Below, piece by piece: positions 17,874 to 26,847 of a stretch of 64,000 bases of DNA; within the stretch, counting starts at the first letter, position 1; each line of letters begins with the position of its first letter. Location of the stretch: assembly GCF_030411995.1 (NCBI RefSeq), contig NZ_JASNRC010000003.1, positions 186,001 through 250,000 on the forward strand, written 5' to 3'. The DNA comes from Massilia sp. YIM B02769 (GTDB taxonomy: Bacteria; Pseudomonadota; Gammaproteobacteria; Burkholderiales; Burkholderiaceae_D). The position numbers and the translations under genes were made by a program. The notes beneath the pieces are model-generated. The model was not told the DNA's origin. It saw nothing but the letters and a program-made list of their open reading frames with translations, and searched no databases.

Positions 17874-20800
17874 ATGAATATCTCCCGCTTCTTTGTCGAC
17901 AAGCCGATCTTCGCCATCGTGCTGTCGGTGCTGGTCTTCGTCGGCGGCCTGCTGTCGATCTTCAAGCTGCCGATCTCCGAGTACCCGGACGTGGTGCCGC
18001 CCTCGGTCGTGGTGCGCGCCCAGTACCCGGGCGCCAATCCGAAAGTCATCGCCGAAACCGTGGCCGCGCCGCTGGAAGAGCAGATCAACGGCGTCGAGAA
18101 CATGCTTTATATGTCCTCGCAAAACACCTCGGACGGCGCGCTGATGCTGACGCTGACCTTTGCCATCGGCACCGACGTCGAGCAGGCCGAAACGCAGGTG
18201 CAGAACCGCGTCCAGCGCGCGCTGCCGCGCCTGCCGGAAGAGGTGCGCCAGATCGGCGTCACCACCGTGAAGAGTTCGCCGAACCTGACGATGGTGGTGC
18301 ACCTCAAATCCCCGGACGGCCGCTACGACGACCTCTACCTGCGCAACTACGCGACCCTGAACATCAAGGACCGCCTGGCGCGCATCCACGGCATGGGCGA
18401 AGTCCAGCTGTTCGGTTCGGGCGATTACGCGATGCGCGTCTGGCTCGACCCGCAAAAAGTCGCCGCACGCGGCCTGGTCGCCGGCGACGTGGTCGATGCG
18501 ATCCGCGAGCAGAACGTGCAGGTGGCGGCCGGTGTCATCGGCCAGGGGCCGAGCAAGGACGCCGACTTCCAGTTGACCGTCAACACCCAGGGCCGCCTCT
18601 CAAACACCGAGGAATTCGGCAACATCGTCGTCAAGACGAATGCCGACGGCGCGACCACGCTGCTGAAGGACGTGGCGCGCCTGGAAATGGGTTCGAACTC
18701 CTACGCCCTGCGCGCGCTGCTGGATAATAAATCCGCGGTGGCGATCCCGATCTTCGAAGCGCCGAACGCCAACGCGCTGCAGCTGTCCACCGACGTGCGC
18801 GCCACCATGGCCGAGCTGTCGAAAGAGTTCCCGGAAGGCGTCGAATACAGCATTGTGTACGACCCGACCCAATTCGTGCGCGAGTCGATCGACTCCGTGA
18901 TCCACACCCTGCTGGAGGCCGTGGTGCTGGTGGCGCTGGTCGTGATCGTGTTCCTGCAAAGCTGGCGCGCATCCATCATCCCGCTGCTGGCCGTGCCGGT
19001 GTCGGTGATCGGCACCTTTGCCGTGATGCTGATGTTCGGCTTCTCGATCAACACGCTGTCTTTGTTCGGTCTCGTGCTGGCCATCGGTATCGTGGTCGAC
19101 GACGCCATCGTGGTGGTGGAAAACGTCGAGCGCAACATCACCAACGGCCTGTCGCCGCATGATGCGACGATCCAGGCCATGAAAGAGGTGAGCGGTCCGA
19201 TCATCGCGATTGCCCTGGTGCTGTGCGCCGTGTTCGTGCCGATCGCGTTCGTCTCGGGCCTGACCGGCCAGTTCTACCGCCAGTTCGCGCTGACGATTGC
19301 GATTTCCACCGTGATCTCGGCCTTTGCCTCGCTGACCCTGGCGCCGGCCCTGTCGGCCGCGCTGCTGAAAGCCCATGACGCACCGAAGGACCGCCTGACG
19401 CGCATGATGGACGCCGTCTTCGGCCGCTTCTTCGCCGCCTTCAACCGCTTCTTCGGCCGCGCCTCGCACCGCTACGAAGGCGGCGTGAAGACCGTCCTGC
19501 GCCGCAAGACGCTGTCGCTGGGCGTGTACGCGATCCTCGGCATCGCCGCCGTCTTCATGTTCAAGGTGGTGCCGCCGGGCTTCGTGCCGCAGCAGGACAA
19601 GGCCTATCTGATCGGCTTCGCCCAGCTGCCCGACGCCGCCTCGCTCGACCGCACCGATGCCGTGATCCGCAAGATGTCGTCGATTGCCGGCCAGATCCCG
19701 GGCGTGGAGTCGTCGGTGGCCTTCCCCGGCCTGTCGATCAACGGTTTCACGAATGCGCCGAACTCGGGCATCGTGTTCACGACCCTGAAGCCATTCCATG
19801 AGCGCAAAGGCAAGGAGCAGTCGGCCGAAGCCATCGCCGCCGAGATCAACAAGCGCATGGGCGCGGTGGAAGACGCCTTCGTCATGGTGCTGCCGCCGCC
19901 TCCGGTGAACGGCCTGGGCACCACCGGCGGCTTCAAGATGATGCTGGAAGACCGCGGCAACCTCGGCTACGACGCCCTGTACAAGGCGACGCAGGCGATG
20001 CAGGCCAAGGCCTGGGCCGACCCGCGTTTGCAGGGCGTGTTCTCGAGCTACCAGATCAACGTGCCGCAGCTGTTCGCGGACGTGGACCGCGTGAAGGCCA
20101 AGCAGCTCGGCGTGCCGCTGCAGACCATCTACCAGACCTTGCAGGTGAACCTGGGTTCGCTGTACGTGAACGACTTCAACCAGTTCGGCCGCACCTACCA
20201 GGTGCGCGTGCAGGCCGACGCCCAGTTCCGTTCGCAGCCCGAGCAGATCGCGCAGCTGAAGGTGCGCAGCAACAGCGGCGAGATGATTCCGCTGTCCTCG
20301 CTGATGCAGGTGAAGGACAGCTATGGCCCGGACCGCGTGCAGCGCTACAACGCCTATGTGTCGGCCGACATGAACGGCGGCCCGGCGGCAGGCGTGTCCT
20401 CGGGCCAGGCGCAAGCCATCTTCGAGCAGATCGCCAAGGAGACGCTGCCGAAGGGAATCGCGTATGAATGGACCGACCTGACCTACCAGGACATCCTGTC
20501 GGGGAACACCATGGTCTACGTCTTCCCGCTGTGCGTGCTGCTGGTGTTCCTGGTGCTGGCGGCGCAGTACGAAAGCTGGACCCTGCCGCTGGCGGTGATC
20601 CTGATCGTGCCGATGTCGATCCTGTGCGCCCTGGTGGGCGTGAAGCTGAGCGGCGGCGACAACAACATCTTCACCCAGATCGCGCTGTTCGTGCTGGTGG
20701 GGCTGGCCTCGAAAAACGCGATCCTGATCGTGGAGTTTGCACGCGAACTGGAACACCACGGCCGCAGCATCGTCGAGGCCGCGCTGGAAGCTTGCCACCT

Positions 20801-21059
20801 GCGTCTGCGTCCGATCCTGATGACCTCGATCGCTTTCATCATGGGCGTGGTGCCTCTGGTGTTCTCCAGCGGCGCCGGCGCCGAGATGCGCCATGCAATG
20901 GGCGTGGCGGTGTTCGCCGGCATGCTGGGCGTGACCTTCTTCGGCCTGTTCCTGACGCCGGTGTTCTACGTCCTGCTGCGCACGCTGGCCAAACGTTTCG
21001 AAAAGCCTGCGGTGGTGCGTGCACCAGTCGCGCACGTTAAAGAAGGAGTCGCACAATGA
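17874..21059 (+). CDS. RND efflux inner-membrane transporter (MexF/BpeF-like, HAE1 family)
   Basis: 1061 aa, the normal HAE1 length. N terminus MNISRFFVDKPIFAIVLSVLV, 12 membrane helices, two large periplasmic loops, and the proton-relay helix GLVLAIGIVVDDAIVVVENVERN with the paired aspartates. VPPPFVP-like KVVPPGFVPQQDKAYLIGF starts the second half. By family it exports drugs using proton antiport, and MexF/BpeF/CeoB relatives carry chloramphenicol, trimethoprim and fluoroquinolones; the spectrum here is inference. AAGGAC precedes the ATG. Its stop overlaps the outer-membrane gene start (ATGA). Confidence 0.95.
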   Translation: MNISRFFVDKPIFAIVLSVLVFVGGLLSIFKLPISEYPDVVPPSVVVRAQYPGANPKVIAETVAAPLEEQINGVENMLYMSSQNTSDGALMLTLTFAIGTDVEQAETQVQNRVQRALPRLPEEVRQIGVTTVKSSPNLTMVVHLKSPDGRYDDLYLRNYATLNIKDRLARIHGMGEVQLFGSGDYAMRVWLDPQKVAARGLVAGDVVDAIREQNVQVAAGVIGQGPSKDADFQLTVNTQGRLSNTEEFGNIVVKTNADGATTLLKDVARLEMGSNSYALRALLDNKSAVAIPIFEAPNANALQLSTDVRATMAELSKEFPEGVEYSIVYDPTQFVRESIDSVIHTLLEAVVLVALVVIVFLQSWRASIIPLLAVPVSVIGTFAVMLMFGFSINTLSLFGLVLAIGIVVDDAIVVVENVERNITNGLSPHDATIQAMKEVSGPIIAIALVLCAVFVPIAFVSGLTGQFYRQFALTIAISTVISAFASLTLAPALSAALLKAHDAPKDRLTRMMDAVFGRFFAAFNRFFGRASHRYEGGVKTVLRRKTLSLGVYAILGIAAVFMFKVVPPGFVPQQDKAYLIGFAQLPDAASLDRTDAVIRKMSSIAGQIPGVESSVAFPGLSINGFTNAPNSGIVFTTLKPFHERKGKEQSAEAIAAEINKRMGAVEDAFVMVLPPPPVNGLGTTGGFKMMLEDRGNLGYDALYKATQAMQAKAWADPRLQGVFSSYQINVPQLFADVDRVKAKQLGVPLQTIYQTLQVNLGSLYVNDFNQFGRTYQVRVQADAQFRSQPEQIAQLKVRSNSGEMIPLSSLMQVKDSYGPDRVQRYNAYVSADMNGGPAAGVSSGQAQAIFEQIAKETLPKGIAYEWTDLTYQDILSGNTMVYVFPLCVLLVFLVLAAQYESWTLPLAVILIVPMSILCALVGVKLSGGDNNIFTQIALFVLVGLASKNAILIVEFARELEHHGRSIVEAALEACHLRLRPILMTSIAFIMGVVPLVFSSGAGAEMRHAMGVAVFAGMLGVTFFGLFLTPVFYVLLRTLAKRFEKPAVVRAPVAHVKEGVAQ

Positions 21060-22534
21060 AGGCGATGATTGCACGCGGTATTGCACCGCTGATGGCGGCC
21101 CTGTTGCTGAGCGCCTGTGCGGCCCCGGCCTTCCGCCAGCCTGAAGTCGCTGTCCCGGTAGCGTTCAAGGAGGCTCCGTCGGCAGTACAAACCGCCGCCG
21201 ACGGCAGCCGCTGGCAAGTGGCGCGTCCGGCAGAGCAGCAGGCACGCGGCGAGTGGTGGCTGGCCTTCCAGGACGCCACGCTCACCGCCCTGATGGATGA
21301 GGCGGCGCGCAACAATGCCAGCCTGGCCGTGGCCGCCGCGCGCGTAAAGCAGGCGCGCGCGATCGCCGGTATCTCGGAAGCGGACCGCATCCCGCAGGTC
21401 GGCGTCGGCTTCGCCGCCCAGCGCGGCCGGCCATCGGCACTGGAAGCGAACCTGCCGCAGGGCAGCGCGGTGGCGCCGCGCACCACCTACAACGCCAGCC
21501 TGTCGGCCAGCTACGAGGTCGATTTGTTCGGCCGCGTATCGTCGAACGTCGAGGCGGCGCGCCAGGATGCCGGCGCGGTGGAAGCGAGCTACCGTTCGGT
21601 GCTGCTGTCGCTGCAGGCCGACGTCGCGCAGGGCTACTTCCGCCTGCGTGCGCTGGACGCCGAACTGGAAACGCTGGCGCAAACCGTGCGCCTGCGCGAG
21701 GAAAGCGTGGGCGTCAACCAGCGCCGCTTCGACCTGGGCGACATCGGCGAATTCGATTTGACGCGGGCGAAGACCGAGCTGGCCACCACGCGCCTGGAAG
21801 CGGTGGGACTGCAACGCCAGCGCGCCACGACCGAGCATGCACTGGCCGTGCTGCTGGGCCGTCCGGCGGCCGACTTCACGGCCGGTGCGGCGCCGCTGCC
21901 TTCGACTGCGCAGATGCCGGTGATTCCGGCCGGGCTGCCATCGACGCTGCTGGAACGCCGTCCCGATATCGCGGCGGCCCAGCGCGGCATGGAAGCGGCG
22001 AACGCACGCATCGGCGTGGCACGCGCGACCATGTTCCCGGCTTTGACTATCGATGCGGCCGGCGGTGGCGTGGGCGGCACGGTGGCCGAGGTGTTCAAGT
22101 GGAGCAGCCGTTCCTGGGTGCTGGGCGCGATGCTGTCGCTGCCGCTCATCGACGGTGGCCGTAACAAGGCGAACGTGACGCGTAGCGAAGCGGTGCTGGA
22201 AGAGGCGGTCGCCAGCTATCGCCAGAGCGTGTTGAATGCCTTTGCCGAGGTCGAAGACAACCTGGCTGGCTTGCGCGTGCTCGATGCGCAGGGCGTGCAG
22301 GTTGACGAGGCGCTGGTGTCGGCGCGCCGCTCGGCCGAGCTGGCGCGCAAGCTGTACGACGCCGGACGGTCCAGCTACCTGGACTTGCTGGATGCCCAGC
22401 GCAACCTGGCGGCGGTGGAGCGTAGCGCGGTGCAGTTGCGTGGCGACCGGGCCTTGACCACGGTGGCCTTGATCCGGGCGCTGGGCGGCGGCTGGGATGC
22501 GCCGGCGGCGGCGAACAACCTGGCGCGTAACTGA
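21056..22534 (+). CDS. RND efflux outer-membrane channel, NodT family (OprN/OprC-like)
   Basis: 492 aa outer-membrane factor. Lipoprotein signal ending LLSACAAP, then two OEP repeats (about residues 60-250 and 260-470) with the typical SYEVDLFGRV and LPLIDGGRNKANV motifs. It forms the trimeric TolC-like exit duct of the pump. Last gene of the operon, coupled to the transporter by ATGA, with a Rho-independent terminator 36 bp downstream. Confidence 0.93.
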   Translation: MKAMIARGIAPLMAALLLSACAAPAFRQPEVAVPVAFKEAPSAVQTAADGSRWQVARPAEQQARGEWWLAFQDATLTALMDEAARNNASLAVAAARVKQARAIAGISEADRIPQVGVGFAAQRGRPSALEANLPQGSAVAPRTTYNASLSASYEVDLFGRVSSNVEAARQDAGAVEASYRSVLLSLQADVAQGYFRLRALDAELETLAQTVRLREESVGVNQRRFDLGDIGEFDLTRAKTELATTRLEAVGLQRQRATTEHALAVLLGRPAADFTAGAAPLPSTAQMPVIPAGLPSTLLERRPDIAAAQRGMEAANARIGVARATMFPALTIDAAGGGVGGTVAEVFKWSSRSWVLGAMLSLPLIDGGRNKANVTRSEAVLEEAVASYRQSVLNAFAEVEDNLAGLRVLDAQGVQVDEALVSARRSAELARKLYDAGRSSYLDLLDAQRNLAAVERSAVQLRGDRALTTVALIRALGGGWDAPAAANNLARN

Positions 22535-22570
22535 ACACGCAACTGACCGATCGGTGATTTGCCCCTTGCG

Positions 22571-22602
22571 GCGGCCCGCGTTTGCGGTCTGCCGCTTTTT
22601 TT
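22571..22602 (+). terminator. Terminator of the efflux operon
   Basis: Outer stem GCGGC (22571-22575) with GCCGC (22591-22595), inner stem CCGC-GTTT-GCGG directly stacked inside it, then seven T (22596-22602). Lies 36 bp after the outer-membrane channel gene. Confidence 0.7.
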
Positions 22603-22641
22603 ATTGCCGATGCAGTGCGCATCATGAAACGGGCAGGGCGC

Positions 22642-22647
22642 TACAAT
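22642..22647 (+). promoter_or_regulatory. TACAAT -10 box, likely leaderless transcript
   Basis: A near-consensus TACAAT ends 6 bases before the ATG at 22654, so transcription would start at or next to the start codon. No ribosome site is visible. The -35 region is weak. Confidence 0.45.
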
Positions 22648-22653
22648 CGGGCC

Positions 22654-23202
22654 ATGCCGAATACCGCTTCCCAAGACAGCCCGCTGCTGATGGGTCTTGC
22701 CCCCGTCATCGCGCCCGGTACCCGCATCCTGATACTGGGCAGCTTCCCCGGCGCGGCCTCCCTCGCCGCCCAGCAGTACTACGCCCATCCGCGGAATCAA
22801 TTCTGGAAACTGGTGGGCGCGCTGGTCGGCGAAGACCTGTATGCGCTGCCCTACAACGAGCGCTTGCCGCGCCTGCTGGCGCACCGCTTCGGGCTGTGGG
22901 ATGTGCTGGCCGCCTGCGAGCGCGAAGGCAGCCTGGATTCCGCCATCCGCAAGCCCGCAGCCAACGACTTCGAGCGCCTGCACAAGCTGTGCCCGCAACT
23001 CGAAACGGTCGGCTTCAACGGCCAGGCATCGGGCAAGTTCGCTCCGCAGTTCGAGCAGGCCGGCTACCGCACCGTAGTGCTGCCATCGAGTTCGCCGGCG
23101 CACATGGCGATGACGTTCGAGCAGAAGTTGGAGACATGGCGAGGGCTGGTGGAAGCTCGTGAACCAGCAACGGCACCAGCCCCGCAATCGTCCCTGTTCT
23201 GA
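22654..23202 (+). CDS. DNA-deoxyinosine (hypoxanthine) glycosylase, UDG superfamily family 6-like
   Basis: 182 aa, uracil-DNA-glycosylase fold. LILGSFPGAASLAAQQYYAHPRNQFW is the motif of the bacterial deoxyinosine glycosylase group, followed by RFGLWDVLAACEREGSLDSAIRKP with the Asn-containing loop PAANDFERL, and the C-terminal LPSSSPAHM. Members remove hypoxanthine (from deaminated adenine) and sometimes uracil from DNA. I take the ATG at 22654 because a TACAAT box lies 6 bases upstream and the family usually starts here; an in-frame ATG at 22624 would place the -10 box inside the gene. Confidence 0.85.
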   Translation: MPNTASQDSPLLMGLAPVIAPGTRILILGSFPGAASLAAQQYYAHPRNQFWKLVGALVGEDLYALPYNERLPRLLAHRFGLWDVLAACEREGSLDSAIRKPAANDFERLHKLCPQLETVGFNGQASGKFAPQFEQAGYRTVVLPSSSPAHMAMTFEQKLETWRGLVEAREPATAPAPQSSLF

Positions 23203-23261
23203 TCAAGCCAGGTGAATCGAGATGCCTCGCCTCCTCGAAGTCCCTGGCTGAACCTTGCCCT

Positions 23262-24482
23262 TCAGGCTTCGATCTGGCTGCGCGCCACCTCGCACAAGGT
23301 CGCGAGCGGCAGCAGCACCAGCGCTACGGCGGCCATGAAGGCATTGCGTGTGCCGACCGCGATCACGAGGGCAGGCAGCCCGATCACGGTCTGGCCGCCA
23401 TGCGTGAGCGAGAGCCGGAGACGCGTCGCTACCCGCTGCGGCTGGACCCGGGCGCCGGCCAGGCAGCGAGCGGCGTGCTCGGACAGCAGGACGAAAGGCC
23501 CTTCCAGCACAAACTGGCTGCGCTGCGCGAGCAACTGCCGGCTGGCCGTGGCGGTGGTGCCGACAATGGCGCGCCACGACCGCGCTTGCGGCATAGCAAG
23601 CGGCAGCACCGCATGCGCCCGCAGCTCGGTGCGTGGCGGGCAGTCCGCGGGCAGCCGGAAGTTCCATGCCAGCCCAACGCGCTTGAGCAGCACCAGCACC
23701 CACCAGCCCGGATCCCACTCGCCCGGATACAGCCCTAGCCTCGCCGAGCCGGGATAGGCGTGATGGTTGTTGTGCCAGGACTCGCCCATCGTCAGCAGCG
23801 AGGCCAGCGCCACGTTATGCCCCTGGACGGCCGCACCCTCGACGGTATGCGCCATGGCGCCATGGTTGTGGGCAAAGTAACCGATCAGCCAGTGCCCGGT
23901 CATGCCGGCCGCGATGCGCGCGCATACGCCCCAGACCAAGAACGCCCAGCCGCCGAAGGCATACAGCAGCAGGGCGGGCGGCAGCTGCTGCAGCACCCAG
24001 GTGCGATCCAAAAAGCGGTAGAAGCGGTCCTGGGCGATGTGCGCCGGCACGGCCAGCAGCGGCGGATGGTCGAGGCGCAGTTCGCAATGCAGCTGCCACC
24101 AGCCATCCTTCCAGAACGCGCTGCCATGACGCAGGTAAGGGTGGCAGTCGGGCTGGCGCTGGGCATGGTCGCGCAGGTCGTGCTGGGCCAGCAGGCCCAG
24201 CGGCCCGGACAACCCGACCTGCACGCCCATGTACACCAGCAGGTATTCCAGCCATTTGGGACAGGCGAAGCTGTCGTGGATGAGTTTGCGATGGCTGCCG
24301 AGCGAGTGCCCGAACAGCAGCACGGCGCCGGTCGCGGCCAGGAACAGGGCCAATGCGGCCCAGCTGAAGGTCAGCCAGCCGCCGACCAGCGCGACGCCGG
24401 CCATGGCGCTCCACCAGAGCGATTTCAGGGGAGACCAGACGATGCTGCCATTGACCACGTTACCGTTATTCGCATGCTGCAT
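23262..24482 (-). CDS. Membrane fatty acid (acyl-CoA type) desaturase
   Basis: 406 aa with four to six hydrophobic helices and the three histidine boxes of membrane desaturases: SHRKLIHDSF (HRxxxH), QHDLRDHAQRQ and WHNNHHAYPGSAR (HxxHH). Such di-iron enzymes insert a cis double bond into acyl chains in the inner membrane. The C-terminal 120 residues beyond the last box are longer than in the core family and hydrophobic at the very end. Downstream of the ArsR-type regulator gene by 18 bp in the same direction, so probably controlled by it. Exact substrate unknown. Confidence 0.8.
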   Translation of the reverse strand: MQHANNGNVVNGSIVWSPLKSLWWSAMAGVALVGGWLTFSWAALALFLAATGAVLLFGHSLGSHRKLIHDSFACPKWLEYLLVYMGVQVGLSGPLGLLAQHDLRDHAQRQPDCHPYLRHGSAFWKDGWWQLHCELRLDHPPLLAVPAHIAQDRFYRFLDRTWVLQQLPPALLLYAFGGWAFLVWGVCARIAAGMTGHWLIGYFAHNHGAMAHTVEGAAVQGHNVALASLLTMGESWHNNHHAYPGSARLGLYPGEWDPGWWVLVLLKRVGLAWNFRLPADCPPRTELRAHAVLPLAMPQARSWRAIVGTTATASRQLLAQRSQFVLEGPFVLLSEHAARCLAGARVQPQRVATRLRLSLTHGGQTVIGLPALVIAVGTRNAFMAAVALVLLPLATLCEVARSQIEA

Positions 24483-24500
24483 GCCGGGCTCCTTGTCGGT

Positions 24501-24827
24501 TCAGGCGGGTTTGCGTTTCCTGGCCAGTGCCTTCGATTCGCGCTTGAGCGGCGCGGCCGTCGGGCAGAGTTCGAACATGAAACCGGTGAGGTGATTCACC
24601 AGGCTTTCGGAATTGAGCGCGTAGTAGACGAACTGCCCGCGCCGCTCGCTTGTTACCAGCCCGGCGTTTTCCAGCACCGATAAATGGCGCGAGGTCGCCG
24701 GTGCGCTGATCGCGAGTTTTTCGGCCAGCTCGGACGTGGTCAGTTCGACATGCGAGAGCAGGGCCATGATCTTGCGGCGCGGCAGCGAGGCCAGGGCTTC
24801 GAAGGTCTTGTCCAGATGTGAGTTCAT
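24501..24827 (-). CDS. ArsR/SmtB-family transcriptional regulator
   Basis: 108 aa winged helix: SLPRRKIMALLSHVELTTSELAEKLAISAPATSRHLSVLENAGLV is the ArsR-type HTH, RRGQFVYYALN the wing. Only one cysteine is present and no paired Cys/His metal site, so it is a non-metal ArsR member. It leads a two-gene unit with the desaturase, and an ATTAAC-N6-GTTAAT dyad sits directly upstream, suggesting autoregulation of the pair. The C terminus is strongly basic (KRESKALARKRKPA). Confidence 0.85.
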   Translation of the reverse strand: MNSHLDKTFEALASLPRRKIMALLSHVELTTSELAEKLAISAPATSRHLSVLENAGLVTSERRGQFVYYALNSESLVNHLTGFMFELCPTAAPLKRESKALARKRKPA

Positions 24828-24833
24828 TATTTA

Positions 24834-24851
24834 ATTAACTAATTTGTTAAT
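24834..24851 (-). promoter_or_regulatory. Dyad operator upstream of the ArsR-type gene
   Basis: ATTAAC (24834-24839), 6 bases, GTTAAT (24846-24851), a perfect inverted repeat in an AT-rich island, 7 bp before the regulator start. Spacing fits an ArsR-family dimer site overlapping the promoter. Confidence 0.5.
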
Positions 24852-24925
24852 CGAAATGTGCCTGCAGGCGCTTGCCGAGTCAAGTAAATCCTGTGGGGGC
24901 GCCAGCGCGGTTTCGCTATCCGTGC

Positions 24926-25184
24926 TACACTGCATGCAGTCGACAAGGTTCTGGTGACCTTGAAGGCCGCCCCCGACAGGCCCGCCATGCGAGACGTGTA
25001 ACGCCGCAGGCGATGATGCCGGAAGGGGTTGTCAATCGAGATACGTTGGTCGAGTTACACAATGGAGCACCACGCAGATAGCGTGGGTATCCGGAGCGCC
25101 GCACCCTGCAGATAGCACGGGCTGGCGCACGATTCAATCTTCGGCGATACATTGAACGAAGCCCGCAGCAAGCGGGCTTTTTTT
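24926..25184 (+). ncRNA. Candidate structured RNA with twin AGATA-loop hairpins (family not recognised)
   Basis: A -10-like TACACT (24926-24931) starts and a strong terminator (25160-25184) ends a gene-free 240-base unit. Inside are hairpin 1 CAAGGT/ACCTTG (24944-24962), hairpin 2 CCACGC-AGATA-GCGTGG (25070-25086), and hairpin 3 (25096-25128) with outer GCGCC/GGCGC and inner CCCTGC-AGATA-GCA(c)GGG. Hairpins 2 and 3 expose the same loop, GCAGATAGC with closing pairs. It does not read as 6S, SRP, tmRNA, RNase P or any riboswitch I know. It could be a free sRNA or an attenuated leader of infA. No protein frame with a ribosome site is visible in it. Confidence 0.5.
25160..25184 (+). terminator. 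Terminator of the structured RNA unit
   Basis: AGCCCGC (25160-25166) pairs with GCGGGCT (25172-25178), loop AGCAA, followed by T-rich TTTTTTT to 25184. It lies 170 bp upstream of infA, separating the RNA from that gene or attenuating into it. Confidence 0.8.
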
Positions 25185-25354
25185 CCTTTTTCTTTCCTGC
25201 GCAGCCGCGGTCTGGCATGCGCCGCATCCCGACCCGCCGCGACGGCGGTTTATTCACCTCACTTCCGGTCCAGTCCCTGCGGGCACTGAACACCGACAGC
25301 ATCGTTCATGGCGGCGTGGTATGCCGGCTCGCAGCTCTATCAAGGAAAACCATC

Positions 25355-25624
25355 ATGGCAAAAGAAGAACTCATCGAAATGCAAGGTCTCGTGACCGACG
25401 TGCTGCCCGAAATGCGCTTCCGCGTCGACCTCGAGAACGGTCACCAGTTGATCGCCTACACCTCGGGCCGGATGAAGAAGAACCACATCCGCATCCTGGC
25501 GGGCGACAAGGTGACGCTGGAGATGTCGCCGTACGACCTGAACAAGGCGCGCATCGTGTTCCGTCACATCGAAACGCGCGGCACGCCGGCGCCGCGTCCA
25601 GGCGGCTTCCAGCGCCGCCGCTGA
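25355..25624 (+). CDS. infA: Translation initiation factor IF-1
   Basis: 89 aa S1-like OB fold. [43 protein letters not shown] followed by [22 protein letters not shown] is unmistakable IF-1, which binds the ribosomal A site during initiation. The C terminus carries a longer Pro/Arg tail ([16 protein letters not shown]) than E. coli IF-1 (72 aa). It stands away from ribosomal protein genes, so it may be a second, accessory infA as occurs in Burkholderiales; the other copy is not in the window. The 170 bp between the upstream terminator and the ATG could hold its own promoter. AAGGAAAACC precedes the ATG. Confidence 0.93.
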   Translation: MAKEELIEMQGLVTDVLPEMRFRVDLENGHQLIAYTSGRMKKNHIRILAGDKVTLEMSPYDLNKARIVFRHIETRGTPAPRPGGFQRRR

Positions 25625-25628
25625 TCCT

Positions 25629-26816
25629 TCAGCGACCCTGCGGCGGGCCGGCCAGGCTCGCGCGCAGGTGGCCCAGCTTGGCCGCATAGCGCTCGCGCGC
25701 GTCGATACGCGTACTCGTATCGCGCGCGAGCGCCAGTTCCTTCGCAGCCGTCTCCACTTCTCCCAAACCCAGGTATGCCACGCCGAGCCAGAAATGGAAC
25801 TCGTCGTTGTAGGGCGCCCGCGCCACTTCGCGCGCGAACAGCGCTTTCGCTTCCCGCATGTCGCCGGCCTTGTAGGCGGCCATTCCCCGATCGAACCAGT
25901 GGTAGGGCGGGGCCGGATACAGGCGCTCGATGCGGCGCAGCAGCGCCTGCGCTTCCTCGTGCTTGCCGTTGCCGTCCAGTTCCTGTGCCAGGTTCTGCAT
26001 CACCACCAGGCTGTCCGGATAGCGCGCCAGCGCGGCGCGGTAGACCCGCTCGGCCATCAGCGGCCGCTTGCTGCGCGCATACGTCACGGCCAGGGTGTTG
26101 TAGGCCTCCAGCGAGGAGGGCCGCTTCAGGATCGCCGCGCGCGCCCACCAGTAGGCATCGGCCGCGCGGCCGGCCATCAGTTCCTCGACCGCGCGGTTGT
26201 TCATGTAGAGGGCGACGATGTCCTCTTCGGCCAGCTCGGTGCTGGGCAGGCGCGCCGCCTCTTTCGAAGCCAGGAAGTCGATCACCAGCGGTTCGGCGTC
26301 GGTGCTGACGCTGAACGGGCCGGATGGGCGCGGCGCCAGCGCGATGTTGACGTGCGAGCTGACCAGGTAGAGCGAGCCGCTGCGGTTCCAGGTCTCCTCG
26401 GAGGCGACGCTGGCAAAGCGCACTTCCATCCCGAGCGCCCGCGCAAAGGCCGCCGTCATGATCACCAGCGACAGGCAGTTGCCCGAACGCGCGGCATAGG
26501 TATGGGCCGCGGTGCGGGTGACGCTGGCGTCGTAGTCGAGCTGCAGGTCGCTCTTGCTGTACAGGGCCGCGACCAGGCCGCGCGCGGCGCCCTTGTCGCG
26601 CAGCTTGGTCTTGAAGGCGGAACTGTCGAGATGCGCGCGCATCGGGGCGCTCAGCGCGAACAGGGTCGATGCGTCGACCGGGTTTGTTGGGGCAGGAAAG
26701 GCGCTGTCGTCGAACAGGGCCGCCAGCTCGGCCGTGGGCCGGGAGGGCGTGCTGGCGCAGCCGGAGAGCAAGGCCAGCAGCGGCAGATACCGCAGCAAAA
26801 GAAACCAGCTTTTCAT
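25629..26816 (-). CDS. TPR lipoprotein with transglutaminase-like N-terminal domain
   Basis: 395 aa. Lipoprotein signal MKSWFLLLRYLPLLALLSGCAST (lipobox LSGC). Residues about 90-190 form a transglutaminase-like domain recognised by AARSGNCLSLVIMTAAFARALGMEVRF, with the Cys of SGNC at the usual position. Residues about 210-380 are TPR repeats (YMNNRAVEELMAGRAADAYWWARAAI and following). GGAGG lies 6 bases before the ATG at 26816. Promoter TTGACA/GATACT directly upstream. Likely an outer-membrane lipoprotein; function unknown. It converges with infA with 4 bp between stops. Confidence 0.82.
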   Translation of the reverse strand: MKSWFLLLRYLPLLALLSGCASTPSRPTAELAALFDDSAFPAPTNPVDASTLFALSAPMRAHLDSSAFKTKLRDKGAARGLVAALYSKSDLQLDYDASVTRTAAHTYAARSGNCLSLVIMTAAFARALGMEVRFASVASEETWNRSGSLYLVSSHVNIALAPRPSGPFSVSTDAEPLVIDFLASKEAARLPSTELAEEDIVALYMNNRAVEELMAGRAADAYWWARAAILKRPSSLEAYNTLAVTYARSKRPLMAERVYRAALARYPDSLVVMQNLAQELDGNGKHEEAQALLRRIERLYPAPPYHWFDRGMAAYKAGDMREAKALFAREVARAPYNDEFHFWLGVAYLGLGEVETAAKELALARDTSTRIDARERYAAKLGHLRASLAGPPQGR

Positions 26817-26847
26817 CGCGCGCCTCCGGTGCCGACAGGACGAATCG

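Noticed and set aside
18600..21086. A very long open frame (about 828 codons) on the minus strand opposite the RND transporter gene
   Set aside because: It is an antisense shadow of high-GC coding sequence: composition is His/Arg/Gln/Asp-rich with no recognisable domain, and the plus-strand frame is a clear RND pump.
24900..25184. 6S RNA, 4.5S RNA or a known riboswitch upstream of infA
   Set aside because: The region does not form one long hairpin with a central bubble, lacks the SRP tetraloop motifs and matches no riboswitch core I can recognise; it is reported only as an unclassified structured RNA.
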